The notes: a model not told the origin generated them from the letters alone. Positions 8,751-18,304 are shown, numbered from the stretch's first letter. The stretch is 43,786 nucleotides of DNA from SZUA-584 sp964441275 (GCA_964441275.1 CAYTUG010000016.1:1-43786), one strand, 5' to 3'. Numbers and translations: made by a program.

Positions 8751-10546
8751 CAGTCCATTTTGAGCACGGACATAAACGCTTCGGACGGAACCTGCACGCT
8801 GCCCACCCGGCGCATACGCTTTTTGCCCTCTTTCTGCTTTTCAAGCAACTTCTTTTTGCGCGATATATCGCCTCCGTAACACTTTGCAAGCACATCCTTG
8901 CGCATTGCCTTAACGGTCTCCCGGGCTATTATTTTGCCTCCTACAGCCGCTTGTATGGGCACCTCAAACATTTGGCGCGGTATGGCTTGCTTTAGTTTTT
9001 CCGCAATGCTCCTTCCGCGCGAATATGCTCTTTCGCGGTGGACTATGATGGACAGCGCATCGCACACCTCGCCGTTAAGCAATATGTCAAGCCTGACCAA
9101 ATCGCTTTTCTTATATCCCTTTAGCTCGTAATCAAGCGAAGCGTATCCGCGGGTGCGCGATTTTAGCATGTCAAAAAAGTCGTAAATTATCTCGTTTAAA
9201 GGCATTTCATAATGGATCATTACCCGCGTTTCTTCTATATATTCCATGTTCAAAAACGTACCGCGCTTTTCCTGGCAAATTTCCATAACCGCTCCTACAT
9301 ATTCGTCGGGCGTCATGACTGTTATATTTGCGACCGGCTCTTCCATATAGTCTATCAACGCTGCCTGCGGCAAGTTTGTAGGGTTATCGACGACAATTTT
9401 TTCGCCTTTAACTGTTGTAATGTGATAGCTTACGCTTGGCGCGGTAGTAATAATGTCTAAATCATATTCGCGCTCTATGCGTTCCTGCACTATCTCCATA
9501 TGAAGCAAACCCAAAAATCCGCATCTGAACCCAAAGCCTAACGCAACAGATGTTTCGGGCTCGTACAAAAGCGAGGCGTCGTTAAGCGATAACTTTGCAA
9601 GCGCATCCCGCAGGTCTTCATAATCCGCCCCGTCGGCAGTATATATTCCGCAAAAAACCATAGGCGTGACGTGTTTGTAGCCGGGCAGCGGGGTCTTAAT
9701 GCCGTTTTTAGCATTTGTAATGGTATCCCCCACTCTCGTATCCGATACGTTTTTGATGCTCGCCGCAATATAGCCGACTTCTCCGGCGCGCAGTTTTTGC
9801 GTTTTAAGCGGCGCAGGCAAAAATATGCCGACTTCGGTAACCTCAAAACGTTTGCCGGGCGCCATAAGCAAAATGTTGTCTCCCTCCGAGACGCTGCCGT
9901 TCATAATGCGCACATAGCTTATAGCGCCTTTGTAATTGTCGTAGAACGAATCGAATATAAGAGCTTCAAGAGGCGCGTCAACTTCGCCCTCAGGAGAGGG
10001 CAAATATTTAATTACCGATTCTATCACATCGTTTATTCCGATTCCTTCTTTCGCGCTGATACGGGGAGCAACAGAAGTGTCAATCCCTAAAACATCTTCA
10101 ATTTCTCTGCATACCTCGTCAACGCGCGCCGAGGGCAGATCAATTTTGTTTATTACTGGCAAAATCTCTAATCCGTTGTCCATCGCAAGATAAACATTGG
10201 CAAGCGTTTGCGCCTCAATTCCCTGGCTTGCATCAACTACGAGTATCGCCCCCTCGCACGCCGCCATGCTGCGCGATACCTCATAGCTAAAGTCAACATG
10301 CCCCGGGGTATCTATAAGGTTAAGCGTGTACTCTGCGCCGTTAAACCCATAGAACATTCGCACCGCCTGCGCTTTAATTGTGATCCCGCGCTCTTGTTCA
10401 AGATCCATGGTATCAAGAAGCTGATTTCGCATATCGCGCGAAGAGACGGTATGCGTAAGCTCGATAAGCCTATCGGCTAAGGTAGACTTTCCATGGTCAA
10501 TATGCGCTATTATACAAAAGTTTCTGATTTTGTCCAACTGTGTCAT
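8750..10546 (-). CDS. lepA: Elongation factor 4 (LepA), GTPase
   Basis: Ribosome-associated translational GTPase (598 residues) implicated in back-translocation and 30S biogenesis. G1 is AHIDHGKST near the N-terminus, G3 is DTPGHVDF and G4 is NKID. The EF-G-like domains and the LepA-specific C-terminal region follow. The frame is open further upstream, but the conserved start MTQLDKIRNF fixes the ATG at 10546, preceded by AGGAGG. It is first of the lepA-hemW pair with its own promoter. Confidence 0.97.
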   Translation of the reverse strand: MTQLDKIRNFCIIAHIDHGKSTLADRLIELTHTVSSRDMRNQLLDTMDLEQERGITIKAQAVRMFYGFNGAEYTLNLIDTPGHVDFSYEVSRSMAACEGAILVVDASQGIEAQTLANVYLAMDNGLEILPVINKIDLPSARVDEVCREIEDVLGIDTSVAPRISAKEGIGINDVIESVIKYLPSPEGEVDAPLEALIFDSFYDNYKGAISYVRIMNGSVSEGDNILLMAPGKRFEVTEVGIFLPAPLKTQKLRAGEVGYIAASIKNVSDTRVGDTITNAKNGIKTPLPGYKHVTPMVFCGIYTADGADYEDLRDALAKLSLNDASLLYEPETSVALGFGFRCGFLGLLHMEIVQERIEREYDLDIITTAPSVSYHITTVKGEKIVVDNPTNLPQAALIDYMEEPVANITVMTPDEYVGAVMEICQEKRGTFLNMEYIEETRVMIHYEMPLNEIIYDFFDMLKSRTRGYASLDYELKGYKKSDLVRLDILLNGEVCDALSIIVHRERAYSRGRSIAEKLKQAIPRQMFEVPIQAAVGGKIIARETVKAMRKDVLAKCYGGDISRKKKLLEKQKEGKKRMRRVGSVQVPSEAFMSVLKMD

Positions 10547-10579
10547 TCGGGTTAATCCTCCTATTGTCACGCAGATAAT

Positions 10580-10609
10580 ATTATATAAAACATAGAAGAA
10601 ATGCAACAA
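10580..10609 (-). promoter_or_regulatory. Sigma-A promoter of lepA-hemW
   Basis: Minus strand TTGTTG (10604-10609), an 18-bp spacer, and a perfect TATAAT (10580-10585). The predicted start is about 27 bases before the lepA start codon. The -35 is weak; the -10 is strong. Confidence 0.6.
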
Positions 10610-10638
10610 TTGCTTTATCGCCGTTTGTATTATAGTAT
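10610..10638 (+). promoter_or_regulatory. Candidate promoter of the LUD gene
   Basis: TTGCTT (10610-10615), a 17-bp spacer and TAGTAT (10633-10638) precede a strong AGGAGGG ribosome site and the ATG at 10675. Several overlapping TA-rich alternatives exist, so the exact -10 is uncertain. Confidence 0.4.
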
Positions 10639-10674
10639 TATCATAACAACGCATCGATAAGTTAGGAGGGTTTT

Positions 10675-11289
10675 ATGGATAATATAGGCAAAACTTTAAA
10701 AGCGCTTAATAAAAATGGGTTTAATGCAATTTATGCGGAAAATGCACAAAAAGCCAAAGAGTATATGTTGTCAAAGATTGATAAGAAAGCCACCGTCGGT
10801 TTGGGGGGCAGCGCAACTCTTTTCGATACGGGCATTGTTGATGCGCTTTTAGAGCGGGGAAACACATTATATTCAAGCGAATTAGCGTCCCGCAGCGGCG
10901 GCGATAAGCTTGAACAAAGGCGTCTGAGCATGAGCGCGGATGTGTTTATGACTTCGGCAAACGCTCTTACTCTCGACGGGGTTTTGGTAAACATCGACGG
11001 CACAGGCAACAGGGTCGCGGCTTCTTTTTACGGACCGCCTATTGTTTTTTTTGTGGTTGGGAAGAATAAACTAACCAAAAACGTAAATACAGCCGTTGCC
11101 CGGATTAAAAAATATGCCTGTCCGCCAAATGCAAGAAGGCTTTCCCTTTCAACCCCGTGTGCAACGGAAAACCGCTGCAAAGATTGTGACAGCGAAGATC
11201 GCATGTGCAGCATAACGGTGTTTTTACACAGGCCCACAAAAGGAAAAATCATCAACGTAGTGCTGTTGGGTGAGGACTTTGGATTTTAG
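10675..11289 (+). CDS. LUD-domain protein (lactate utilization LutC/LutB-like, DUF162)
   Basis: 204-residue single-domain protein of the LUD superfamily. Features include GLGGSAT at residues 42-48, TSANALTLDG at 93-102 and NIDGTGNR at 107-113. The C-terminal Cys-rich segment has Cys149, 162, 168, 171 and 178. LutB and LutC of the lactate oxidation complex carry this domain, but the lutA and ferredoxin-like LutB partners are absent here, so a lactate role is not shown. A metal or FeS-binding role for the cysteines is inference. It is monocistronic, the only plus-strand gene in the left half, with a strong SD and its own terminator. Confidence 0.85.
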   Translation: MDNIGKTLKALNKNGFNAIYAENAQKAKEYMLSKIDKKATVGLGGSATLFDTGIVDALLERGNTLYSSELASRSGGDKLEQRRLSMSADVFMTSANALTLDGVLVNIDGTGNRVAASFYGPPIVFFVVGKNKLTKNVNTAVARIKKYACPPNARRLSLSTPCATENRCKDCDSEDRMCSITVFLHRPTKGKIINVVLLGEDFGF

Positions 11290-11304
11290 CGTTTATATGC
11301 TTTC

Positions 11305-11337
11305 AAAGGCGCTCGTGATTGAGCGCCTTTATTTTCG
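11305..11337 (+). terminator. Rho-independent terminator of the LUD gene
   Basis: Perfect 10-bp stem AAAGGCGCTC (11305-11314) / GAGCGCCTTT (11321-11330), a 6-base loop, then ATTTTCG. It begins 16 bp after the stop codon. The A-run on the left arm could also let it serve the opposite strand. Confidence 0.8.
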
Positions 11338-11363
11338 CATTCATAGGTTATCTCGTCAATATT

Positions 11364-11383
11364 GCCGCACCATTAGCTGCGGC
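11364..11383. other. Small hairpin between convergent genes
   Basis: GCCGCA (11364-11369) and TGCGGC (11378-11383) with an 8-base loop, in the gap between the LUD and ZIP genes. No clear U-run follows on either strand, so a terminator for the ZIP gene is only a possibility. Confidence 0.3.
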
Positions 11384-11453
11384 TTTGCTAAGGCGAACTG
11401 TTAATTATTAGAGAATACTGCGCCAAAAGCACTTCTTTTTAAAATCATTTTGT

Positions 11454-12245
11454 TTAACCAAGCGCAACATCGAGGCACATCATAACGGCAAACCCAAGCA
11501 TAGCGCCCATCGTTAGCTTTCCGTCGGCAAGCTCACCACTTCCCCCGGGGATAAGAGCATCAACAACAACATAAATCATTGCGCCCGCGGCAAAAGATAA
11601 CGCAAAAGGCAATAATGGGCGTATAAAGCCTATCAGCATTACCCCCAATACGCCGGCTATCGGCTCAACAACGCCCGACAGCTGGCCATAGAAAAATGCG
11701 CGGCTTCTTTTCATTCCCTGCTGTAAAAGCGGCATTGCGACTGCGGTTCCTTCGGGGAAGTTCTGTATTCCTATACCAAGCGTCAGCATAAGCGCCCCCA
11801 CGAGCGTTGCGCCCGGTATCCCCATCGCCAAAGCGCCGAAAGCCACGCCAATAGCCAACCCTTCCGGAATGTTGTGTACCGTTACAGACAGCACCAAAAG
11901 AAGCGCCCTGCGCCCTTTAGTAGACAAACCGCGCGTCTTTTTTAATCTCTTAAGTATCATGTCGGTCAGCTTTAAAAAGATCCCGCCAATCAAAAACCCG
12001 GCGGACGTTACCAGCCAGGGTACGCTTTCCATCTCTTCAGAAAGCGTAATGGCAGGAGCAAGCAGCGAAAAAAAGCTTGCCGCCACCATAACGCCGGCAG
12101 AAAACCCGAGCATCATATTAAGCATATTCTTGTTTATACGCTTAAAAAAAAGGGCGGGCAATGCGCCAAGAGCGGTAATCAGCCATGTAAAACAAGTAGC
12201 TATCAACGCCTGCACCATCACAGGCAGTCGTGCGAAACTATCCAA
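11454..12245 (-). CDS. ZIP-family metal transporter (ZupT-like)
   Basis: Integral membrane protein, 263 residues with about eight hydrophobic segments, expected to import zinc and possibly other divalent cations. The binuclear metal-site signatures are present: HNIPEG at residues 124-129 in helix 4 and QNFPEG at 161-166 in helix 5. The cytosolic loop between helices 3 and 4 is basic (KRLKKTRG) and lacks the usual His-rich stretch. The start is TTG at 12245 with GAGGTG about 7 bases upstream. It follows ribF by 50 bp and may be read through from that operon. Metal specificity cannot be told from sequence. Confidence 0.9.
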   Translation of the reverse strand: MDSFARLPVMVQALIATCFTWLITALGALPALFFKRINKNMLNMMLGFSAGVMVAASFFSLLAPAITLSEEMESVPWLVTSAGFLIGGIFLKLTDMILKRLKKTRGLSTKGRRALLLVLSVTVHNIPEGLAIGVAFGALAMGIPGATLVGALMLTLGIGIQNFPEGTAVAMPLLQQGMKRSRAFFYGQLSGVVEPIAGVLGVMLIGFIRPLLPFALSFAAGAMIYVVVDALIPGGSGELADGKLTMGAMLGFAVMMCLDVALG

Positions 12246-12295
12246 AATTAATCACCTCATGAGTTTATATATGCTCACAATGTGTTTTTGGTTCT

Positions 12296-13183
12296 TTACA
12301 CGCTTTTTATATCTTTCTGTATTTGTGTTCTTAAATCGTCTATGTTGTTAAATTTTTTTTCATCCCGCAGCCTTTTTAAAAAATGTACGGTAATGCTATC
12401 GTTATATATGTCTTTTGAAAGTGATAAAATATGTATTTCAATGCTTTTATTAATGTTGCCTTCGCTTACCGTCGGGTTTAACCCAATATTGCAAACGCCT
12501 TTGTAAGTTTTTTTGTCGTGATTGATATTAACCGAATACACCCCGTTTTTGGGCACCGACTTTAAGCTGTCAACGCAAATGTTTGCGGTGGGAAATCCCA
12601 ATTTGCGGCCGCCTATCCCACGTCCGCATCCTATTTCTCCAGAAATAGAATAAGGCCTTCCGAGAAGCGAAGCCGCTGATATGACATCTCCCGTTTCAAT
12701 GCAGTTTCTAATACGGGTTGCGCTTACGGCTTGTCCGGCAAAAATTACAGGAGGTATTATTTTTACATCGAATCCAAAATCTTTGCCCGCCCTTATAAGA
12801 GAATCCGCATTTCCTTTTGCGTTTTTGCCATATGTATAGTTATACCCTGCCACAACGGTTGACGGCCTAAAATAATCTGCAATCATTTTCTCATACTCTT
12901 TGCTGCTTATGCTGATAAACGCTTGGTTGAATTCGGCAACGCACAAAATATCTATTCCCGCTCTTTCAAAAGCCTCTATCTTCTCCCGCTTGGTAAAAAG
13001 CCGCTTTGCCGTACCGAAATATTCCGCCGGCAACGGCTCAAACGTGAGCACTGCGCTTTTCCCCTGAGCCTTTTTCAGCGCATTTAACAGCGCCATATGC
13101 CCAATATGCAATCCGTCAAATGCCCCGAGAGCAATCGATAGTTTGCCTAAGTTTTTTGTCTGATTGAACGTAATTATCTGCAT
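12296..13183 (-). CDS. ribF: Bifunctional riboflavin kinase / FAD synthetase RibF
   Basis: Makes FMN from riboflavin and then FAD from FMN (295 residues). The N-terminal nucleotidyltransferase domain shows GAFDGLHIGH near residues 17-26 and a SATRIRN motif; the C-terminal flavokinase domain shows GIGGRKLGFPTANI. It lies two bases downstream of truB, the usual end of the nusA-infB cluster in Bacillota. Confidence 0.96.
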   Translation of the reverse strand: MQIITFNQTKNLGKLSIALGAFDGLHIGHMALLNALKKAQGKSAVLTFEPLPAEYFGTAKRLFTKREKIEAFERAGIDILCVAEFNQAFISISSKEYEKMIADYFRPSTVVAGYNYTYGKNAKGNADSLIRAGKDFGFDVKIIPPVIFAGQAVSATRIRNCIETGDVISAASLLGRPYSISGEIGCGRGIGGRKLGFPTANICVDSLKSVPKNGVYSVNINHDKKTYKGVCNIGLNPTVSEGNINKSIEIHILSLSKDIYNDSITVHFLKRLRDEKKFNNIDDLRTQIQKDIKSV

Positions 13184-13185
13184 TG

Positions 13186-14046
13186 TCAGTCCACCAATAA
13201 AGTTGTTATTTTAGCAACCCCGCCGCGCACATATCCCAAGCCGATAAATTCGTCCTGCGCATACAGGCGCGCTTTGTCAATATCATCACACTTTGCGGCT
13301 ACCTGTGCGCCGTTTACAAGCTTGCTTCTGTTCGTTTTATCCAAACTTACACGAGGGAACAGCGTTAAAAACTGTTCGGTGCAGTTTATGGCTTTTGCGC
13401 AATCTTGCTGTTTTAATTCGTCCGCCGTATAGGCCTGATATATATCAAGCCCCGCGCATTTTGTTCTAACGAGCAAAGACATATAAGCGGGCAAGCCAAG
13501 TTTTTCTCCTAAATCCTCGCAAAAAACGCGTATATATGTCCCTTTTGCGCATACTATCTTTATCAAGTGCGAATTGCGCGCTGTTTGCATTATATGTTGT
13601 GCGCTAAATATTTCAATCTCACGTTTTTTTTCAGGTATTTCTTTTCCTGCACGGGCTAACATATAAAGTTTTTTGCCTTCGTGCTTTACAGCCGAATAGG
13701 CCGGAACCTTTTGAACTGTTTTCCCGCAAAAACCTGCGAGGGCTTCTTTTACGTTTTCGATTTCCGGCAAAGCCATATCGGACGTGCGGATGATTTCCCC
13801 GTAACTGTCGCCGGTATCCGTTGATTTGCCAAAACTAACTTCGGCTACATATTCTTTTTTGCAATCCGCAATATATGACGATATCCGGGTTGCCTTTCCC
13901 ACGCACACGGCTAAAACGCCGCATGCCCCGGGATCAAGCGTGCCGGCATGGCCGACTCTTTTTATGCCCAACAAGCCTCTCAAAAACAAAACCGCCCCGT
14001 TTGAAGACATTGCCGGCGGCTTTAAAAAATTAATTACGCCGTTCAT
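13186..14046 (-). CDS. truB: tRNA pseudouridine(55) synthase TruB
   Basis: Forms pseudouridine 55 in the T loop of tRNAs. 286 residues; the catalytic Asp38 lies in GTLDPGACG, followed by YVAEVSFG and the KGTYIR motif, with a short C-terminal PUA-like region. The ATG start lies 17 bp inside the end of nrnA, so the two are probably translationally coupled. Confidence 0.96.
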   Translation of the reverse strand: MNGVINFLKPPAMSSNGAVLFLRGLLGIKRVGHAGTLDPGACGVLAVCVGKATRISSYIADCKKEYVAEVSFGKSTDTGDSYGEIIRTSDMALPEIENVKEALAGFCGKTVQKVPAYSAVKHEGKKLYMLARAGKEIPEKKREIEIFSAQHIMQTARNSHLIKIVCAKGTYIRVFCEDLGEKLGLPAYMSLLVRTKCAGLDIYQAYTADELKQQDCAKAINCTEQFLTLFPRVSLDKTNRSKLVNGAQVAAKCDDIDKARLYAQDEFIGLGYVRGGVAKITTLLVD

Positions 14047-14989
14047 CCGAAAAAAGCTCCGCGACTTTCTCTATTATTTGGGGTTTAACCTCGTCGAGTT
14101 TTCCGTTCACCACACAGCCCGAAGCCGCGGCGTGCCCTCCGCCTCCGTACATCGAAGCAATGGCGCCTACGTTAAAATCGCCTTTTGAACGAAAGCTTAT
14201 CTTTATTGCAGTCGGCAGTTCGCGGAAAAATATCGCAACGTTCACATTTTCAATTTCACGTGCAAAATCCACTATGTTCTCGCAATCTGCGCTTTTTGCG
14301 CCAAGCTCTTTCATGTCGCTTGCAAGTAGTGTTAAAGCCGCAATTTTCCCGTTTGCAAAAATCTCAAGCCGGGACAGCGCCCTGCCTATAAGCAAAGTTA
14401 AGATAAGCGAGCGTTGGCGAAACAAAACATCCGCCGTCTCCCTTAGGTCGAACAATCCTATTAATTGCGCGGTATATGTTAGCACATTTTTGTTGGTATT
14501 AGAATAATTAAAATTGCCGGTATCGGTTGCCATGGCTATATACAAAAATTTTGCTGAAAGTTCGTCGTGCTCTGTTTGCATAAGGTTAAACAGCTCAAAA
14601 ATCATCTCGCCTACGGAAGACGCGCCTGTAATATAGTTTAAGTCTGCAAATCCTTCGTTAGTGACATGGTGGTCTATATTGGCGGAAACTTTCGCGCAAT
14701 CAAAAATCCGGGCGCATTTCCCTAACCTTGCTTTATCCGCACAATCAATAGCGACTGCCAAATCGGTTGATTGCGGCGCTTGTTTATGCGCCGTTAGCTC
14801 GTAAGGCAAAAACAAATTCCGGTACTTTTCCGGCATTTCGCTGTCGCAGCAAACTATTATAGCTTTCCCTCTTTTTCGCAATACGTGCGCCAAAGCAAAA
14901 CAAGAGCCGAGCGTGTCGCCGTCCGGCTGAATATGGGCTATCAAGGTTATATGCTGCGCGCGGTTTATTGCCTCTACAATCGGTTCCAT
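14030..14989 (-). CDS. nrnA: Oligoribonuclease / pAp phosphatase NrnA (DHH family)
   Basis: DHH/DHHA1 phosphoesterase, 319 residues, that degrades nanoRNAs and dephosphorylates pAp. Metal ligands visible are H19 and D23/D25 (HIQPDGD), D82 (AIDCAD) and the DHH triad at 106-108, with the DHHA1 substrate motif GGGGHAAASG near the C-terminus. It sits between rbfA and truB, a conserved position in Bacillota. It is four bases downstream of rbfA. Confidence 0.94.
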   Translation of the reverse strand: MEPIVEAINRAQHITLIAHIQPDGDTLGSCFALAHVLRKRGKAIIVCCDSEMPEKYRNLFLPYELTAHKQAPQSTDLAVAIDCADKARLGKCARIFDCAKVSANIDHHVTNEGFADLNYITGASSVGEMIFELFNLMQTEHDELSAKFLYIAMATDTGNFNYSNTNKNVLTYTAQLIGLFDLRETADVLFRQRSLILTLLIGRALSRLEIFANGKIAALTLLASDMKELGAKSADCENIVDFAREIENVNVAIFFRELPTAIKISFRSKGDFNVGAIASMYGGGGHAAASGCVVNGKLDEVKPQIIEKVAELFSDERRN

Positions 14990-14993
14990 ACCG

Positions 14994-15329
14994 CTAAACC
15001 TTTTTTAAAATCTGCGAAATATTACTGCTGTACTCGATTGTTGTATCGAGCAGAAAGGTAATCTCAGGCAACCGCCTTATTTTCATTCGCGCACCAATTT
15101 CGTTTTTAATAAACCCCTGAGCATGCGTTAATGTTTCTATGGTTGATTTTCTCTTTTTCTCAGTGTCGTATACGCTGATATAAGCTTTTGCGTATTTTAA
15201 ATCGCGCGATAATTCTACATGCGTTACGCTTAGCATCTCCGATATGCGAGGGTCTTTAAGCTCTCCCATTATTATTTCGCTTAGCACCCGCTTAAACTCT
15301 GACTGCAAACCAAGCATCCTGTTCTTCAC
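14994..15329 (-). CDS. rbfA: 30S ribosome-binding factor RbfA
   Basis: Single KH-fold protein, 111 residues, that binds the 30S subunit during late 16S rRNA maturation. Typical segments are ELKDPRI and the VELSRDLKYAKAYISV strand region. The start is GTG at 15329, whose GTGA overlaps the infB stop, indicating coupled translation. Normal length. Confidence 0.95.
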   Translation of the reverse strand: MKNRMLGLQSEFKRVLSEIIMGELKDPRISEMLSVTHVELSRDLKYAKAYISVYDTEKKRKSTIETLTHAQGFIKNEIGARMKIRRLPEITFLLDTTIEYSSNISQILKKV

Positions 15330-17740
15330 TGTCTTTCAATCTCCTGCATTTCGAAAGCCTCGATAATATCGCCTTCTTTAATATCGTTATAGTTTTTAAG
15401 CGTTATACCGCATTCGTATCCCTGGTGAACTTCGCGCGCATCATCTTTAAACCTTTTTAGAGAAGCGATAGCGCCTTCATGTATCACCACATCGTCCCTC
15501 AGCAAACGCGCGGACGCATTTTTAACAATCTTGCCGTCCGTTACATAGCTTCCTGCAATGGTGCCTATATTAGAGGCGGAAAACACCTCTCTAACCTGCG
15601 CGTGCCCTATTATAGCTTCTTTCAGCTCGGGCGCAAGCATTCCTTTAACCGCTTTTTCTATATCTTCAATGGCTTTATATATTACCCTATACAGCCTTAT
15701 TTCAACCTTTTCTTTTTCGGCTTCCGCACGGGCAATGCTGTCCGGGCGCACATTAAACCCGATAATTATTGCGTTTGACGCGGAAGCAAGCATAACGTCC
15801 ATCGCCCTTATTGCGCCAACGCCTGCGTGGATAACCTTAACTTTAACTTCGCTTATGCTAAGTTTCTCAAGCGATTGTTTGACCGCCTCCAAAGAGCCTT
15901 GAACGTCGGCTTTAATTACTATGTTAAGCTCTTGTATGCTGCCGTCTTCCACTTGCCCGAATAGTTCGTCAAGCGATACCTTTGAGATGTTTTTAAGCAT
16001 TCCCGCTTTCTGTTTGTCTTTTCTTTCTTCCGCAACCTGCCTTGTCAGCTTATCTTGCTCTACCGCGTGCAATATATCGCCCGCCACCGGCACTTCCGAA
16101 AACCCGACCACCTCTACGGGTTGGGAGGGATACGCTTCTTCAACGCGGTTTCCCATATCGTCAACCATCGCGCGCACGCGCCCATATGCCACCCCCGCAA
16201 CTATCATATCGGATACTTTTAAGGTGCCGTTTTGAACGAGCACTGTGGCGACCGGGCCTCTGCCTTTATCCAGCTTTGCCTCAATTATAGTGCCCTTTGC
16301 AAACCGGTTGGGGTTAGCGGTTAACTCTTGCACCTCGGACACGAGCAATATCATCTCAAGCAATTGGTCAATACCTTTGTTTGCTGTAGCCGAAACAGGA
16401 ACCATAATTGTATCTCCGCCCCATTCTTCGGCAAGAAGCTCGTATTCGGTCAGGTCTTGTTTTATACGCTCAACATTGGCGCTTTCTTTATCAATTTTAT
16501 TAATTGCCACAATAATGGGCACTTTCGCGGCTTTAGCGTGGTTTATAGCCTCGACTGTCTGGGGCATAACCCCATCGTCTGCAGCAACCACCAACACCGC
16601 AACATCGGTGACCTGCGCACCGCGCGCGCGCATGGCGGTAAACGCTTCGTGCCCCGGCGTATCAAGAAATGTTATCATTTTATCTTTGTGTTCAATCGTA
16701 TACGCCCCGATATGCTGTGTTATACCGCCCGCCTCTTGCTCGGTAACCCGGGTTTTTCGTATCGCATCAAGAAGAGACGTTTTGCCGTGGTCTACATGCC
16801 CCATTACCGTAACGACGGGAGGCCGCGGCACAAGATCTTTTTTGGAATCCTTTTGATCGCCTTCCCCGAGAACGTCTTCGGCCGTTTGGGCGAACTTTTG
16901 TTCTAATGTAATGTTGAACTCGGAACATACGAGCAGCGCGGTATCATAATCAATCTCAGTATTTATGGTGCACATCATTCCAAGAAGCATAAGCTTTTTC
17001 AACAGCTCGGAAACAGGTTTCCCGGTTTTTTCCGCAAGATATTTTATTGATATCATCTCGGTGGTCATTACAACTTTTTCGACAACAATCGGCTGAGGGG
17101 CTGCGACAGGTTTGGATTTTATGCGGCGTTTGCCCCTGTATCTTAAATCAGTATCGTCGAATATCAACCTTTCTTTAAACAACGCTTTTTTAGATTTTCT
17201 GCCTCTGTCTTCGCGGCCGTACATTTGGTTAGCGCCTTTTTTACCCGGCGATGGTTTCCTGTCTACGGAGATAAAGCCGTTAAGCGCATTGCCTTTTTTA
17301 ACTTCAGCGCCAACTGTTTCTTTCTTCCGCGCGCCGGCTTTAGTGCCTTCGGGCTTTGCTTGCTTTTGTATTTTAGGAGTATCTTTAGCGGCCCGCACCT
17401 TATCCTTTTTAACTAAAGCAGGCTTGGAAACGGCCTCTTTTTCTACCTGCTTTTTAGTCTGCTCTTGCTCGGCCTCAGGCGGTCTGATTTCCGCTTGTTG
17501 TTCCTGTTGTTTCTCTTCAACAATTATTGTTTCCGCCACTTTAGCGGTTTGCGTTTCTTCCTGTTTTAGCCGTTGTTCTTCAGCCTCCGCCCGCGCTATT
17601 CTTAAAAGCTCCGATTCAATACGCTTTAACGTGGACAGATGGTTTTGCACGCTTTCCTGCAGCGATTCTATCTGCGCAACCGTTTGTTTCGATTTATCAA
17701 CAAGTAATTTATTCATGTCAAAAATATTAAGTTTGCTCAT
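15326..17740 (-). CDS. infB: Translation initiation factor IF-2
   Basis: GTPase that places initiator tRNA on the 30S subunit; 804 residues from the chosen start. The Lys/Gln/Glu-rich, low-complexity N-terminal region (about 1-215) is followed by the IF2_N domain, G1 GHVDHGKT at 314-321, DTPGHEAF, NKID and the C-terminal fMet-tRNA-binding domain. An ATG five codons earlier is in frame, but ATG 17740 has a GGGAG ribosome site at good spacing and forms an ATGA overlap with the ylxQ stop. Confidence 0.97.
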   Translation of the reverse strand: MSKLNIFDMNKLLVDKSKQTVAQIESLQESVQNHLSTLKRIESELLRIARAEAEEQRLKQEETQTAKVAETIIVEEKQQEQQAEIRPPEAEQEQTKKQVEKEAVSKPALVKKDKVRAAKDTPKIQKQAKPEGTKAGARKKETVGAEVKKGNALNGFISVDRKPSPGKKGANQMYGREDRGRKSKKALFKERLIFDDTDLRYRGKRRIKSKPVAAPQPIVVEKVVMTTEMISIKYLAEKTGKPVSELLKKLMLLGMMCTINTEIDYDTALLVCSEFNITLEQKFAQTAEDVLGEGDQKDSKKDLVPRPPVVTVMGHVDHGKTSLLDAIRKTRVTEQEAGGITQHIGAYTIEHKDKMITFLDTPGHEAFTAMRARGAQVTDVAVLVVAADDGVMPQTVEAINHAKAAKVPIIVAINKIDKESANVERIKQDLTEYELLAEEWGGDTIMVPVSATANKGIDQLLEMILLVSEVQELTANPNRFAKGTIIEAKLDKGRGPVATVLVQNGTLKVSDMIVAGVAYGRVRAMVDDMGNRVEEAYPSQPVEVVGFSEVPVAGDILHAVEQDKLTRQVAEERKDKQKAGMLKNISKVSLDELFGQVEDGSIQELNIVIKADVQGSLEAVKQSLEKLSISEVKVKVIHAGVGAIRAMDVMLASASNAIIIGFNVRPDSIARAEAEKEKVEIRLYRVIYKAIEDIEKAVKGMLAPELKEAIIGHAQVREVFSASNIGTIAGSYVTDGKIVKNASARLLRDDVVIHEGAIASLKRFKDDAREVHQGYECGITLKNYNDIKEGDIIEAFEMQEIERQ

Positions 17741-18045
17741 CTGCCGCTCCCACATTCGAAAATTTGTTTTATCCGTTTAGCAAATCTATAATCGGTAATG
17801 CCGATCACCATTATTCCTTCTTTCCCCGCCGGTATTCCCAAGCGCTCGTCCACCACAATATATTCTACACAAGCTGCGTTACACAATGCAACAAGATGAT
17901 TAACGCTTCTGTCGCTAAGCCCGCTTTGCATAAGCAGCAATTTGATTTTGCCCTTGGTTAAACCTTTTTCGCAGGCGGCCGTTCCATATATTACCTTTCC
18001 CGCCCGGGCGGCAAGCCCCACCATTGCAAACCTATTTGATTTCAC
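17737..18045 (-). CDS. ylxQ: YlxQ, L7Ae/L30e-family RNA-binding protein
   Basis: 102-residue L7Ae-fold protein encoded between ylxR and infB, as in Bacillus. The N-terminal MVGLAARAGKVIYG is the family signature. It probably binds kink-turn RNA; its role is not well defined. The start is GTG at 18045, 14 bp inside ylxR. No strong ribosome site is seen, so coupling to ylxR translation is likely. Confidence 0.9.
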   Translation of the reverse strand: MKSNRFAMVGLAARAGKVIYGTAACEKGLTKGKIKLLLMQSGLSDRSVNHLVALCNAACVEYIVVDERLGIPAGKEGIMVIGITDYRFAKRIKQIFECGSGR

Positions 18046-18304
18046 GTCTTAATATAACGCGCGCTATTGCGTTATATGCATTATCGTCAAGCGAAGCGGA
18101 CAGCGCCCTGTCAAAAGCCTTAATCTTTTTTGCTTTGTCAAGGCAGGCGATATCGGGGCAAATATATGCACCGCGGCCGTGCGCCTTGCCCGTTTCGTCA
18201 GGCGTAAGATTATCTTGCGCCGCAACTATCCTGACAAGTTCTTTTTTTGGTCTTCCCTGCCTGCACGCTATACACATACGAATCGGGACTTTTTTAGGTT
18301 TCAA
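18032..18304 (-). CDS. ylxR: YlxR / RnpM family RNA-binding protein (DUF448)
   Basis: 90-residue basic protein. Family signatures are RMCIACRQ near residues 9-16 and GRGAYIC near 44-50. The family has been described as a nucleoid-associated regulator and, more recently, as an RNase P modulator (RnpM). Location between nusA and ylxQ is conserved. The start is TTG at 18304, with AGGAG 11 bases upstream. Confidence 0.93.
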   Translation of the reverse strand: MKPKKVPIRMCIACRQGRPKKELVRIVAAQDNLTPDETGKAHGRGAYICPDIACLDKAKKIKAFDRALSASLDDNAYNAIARVILRREIK

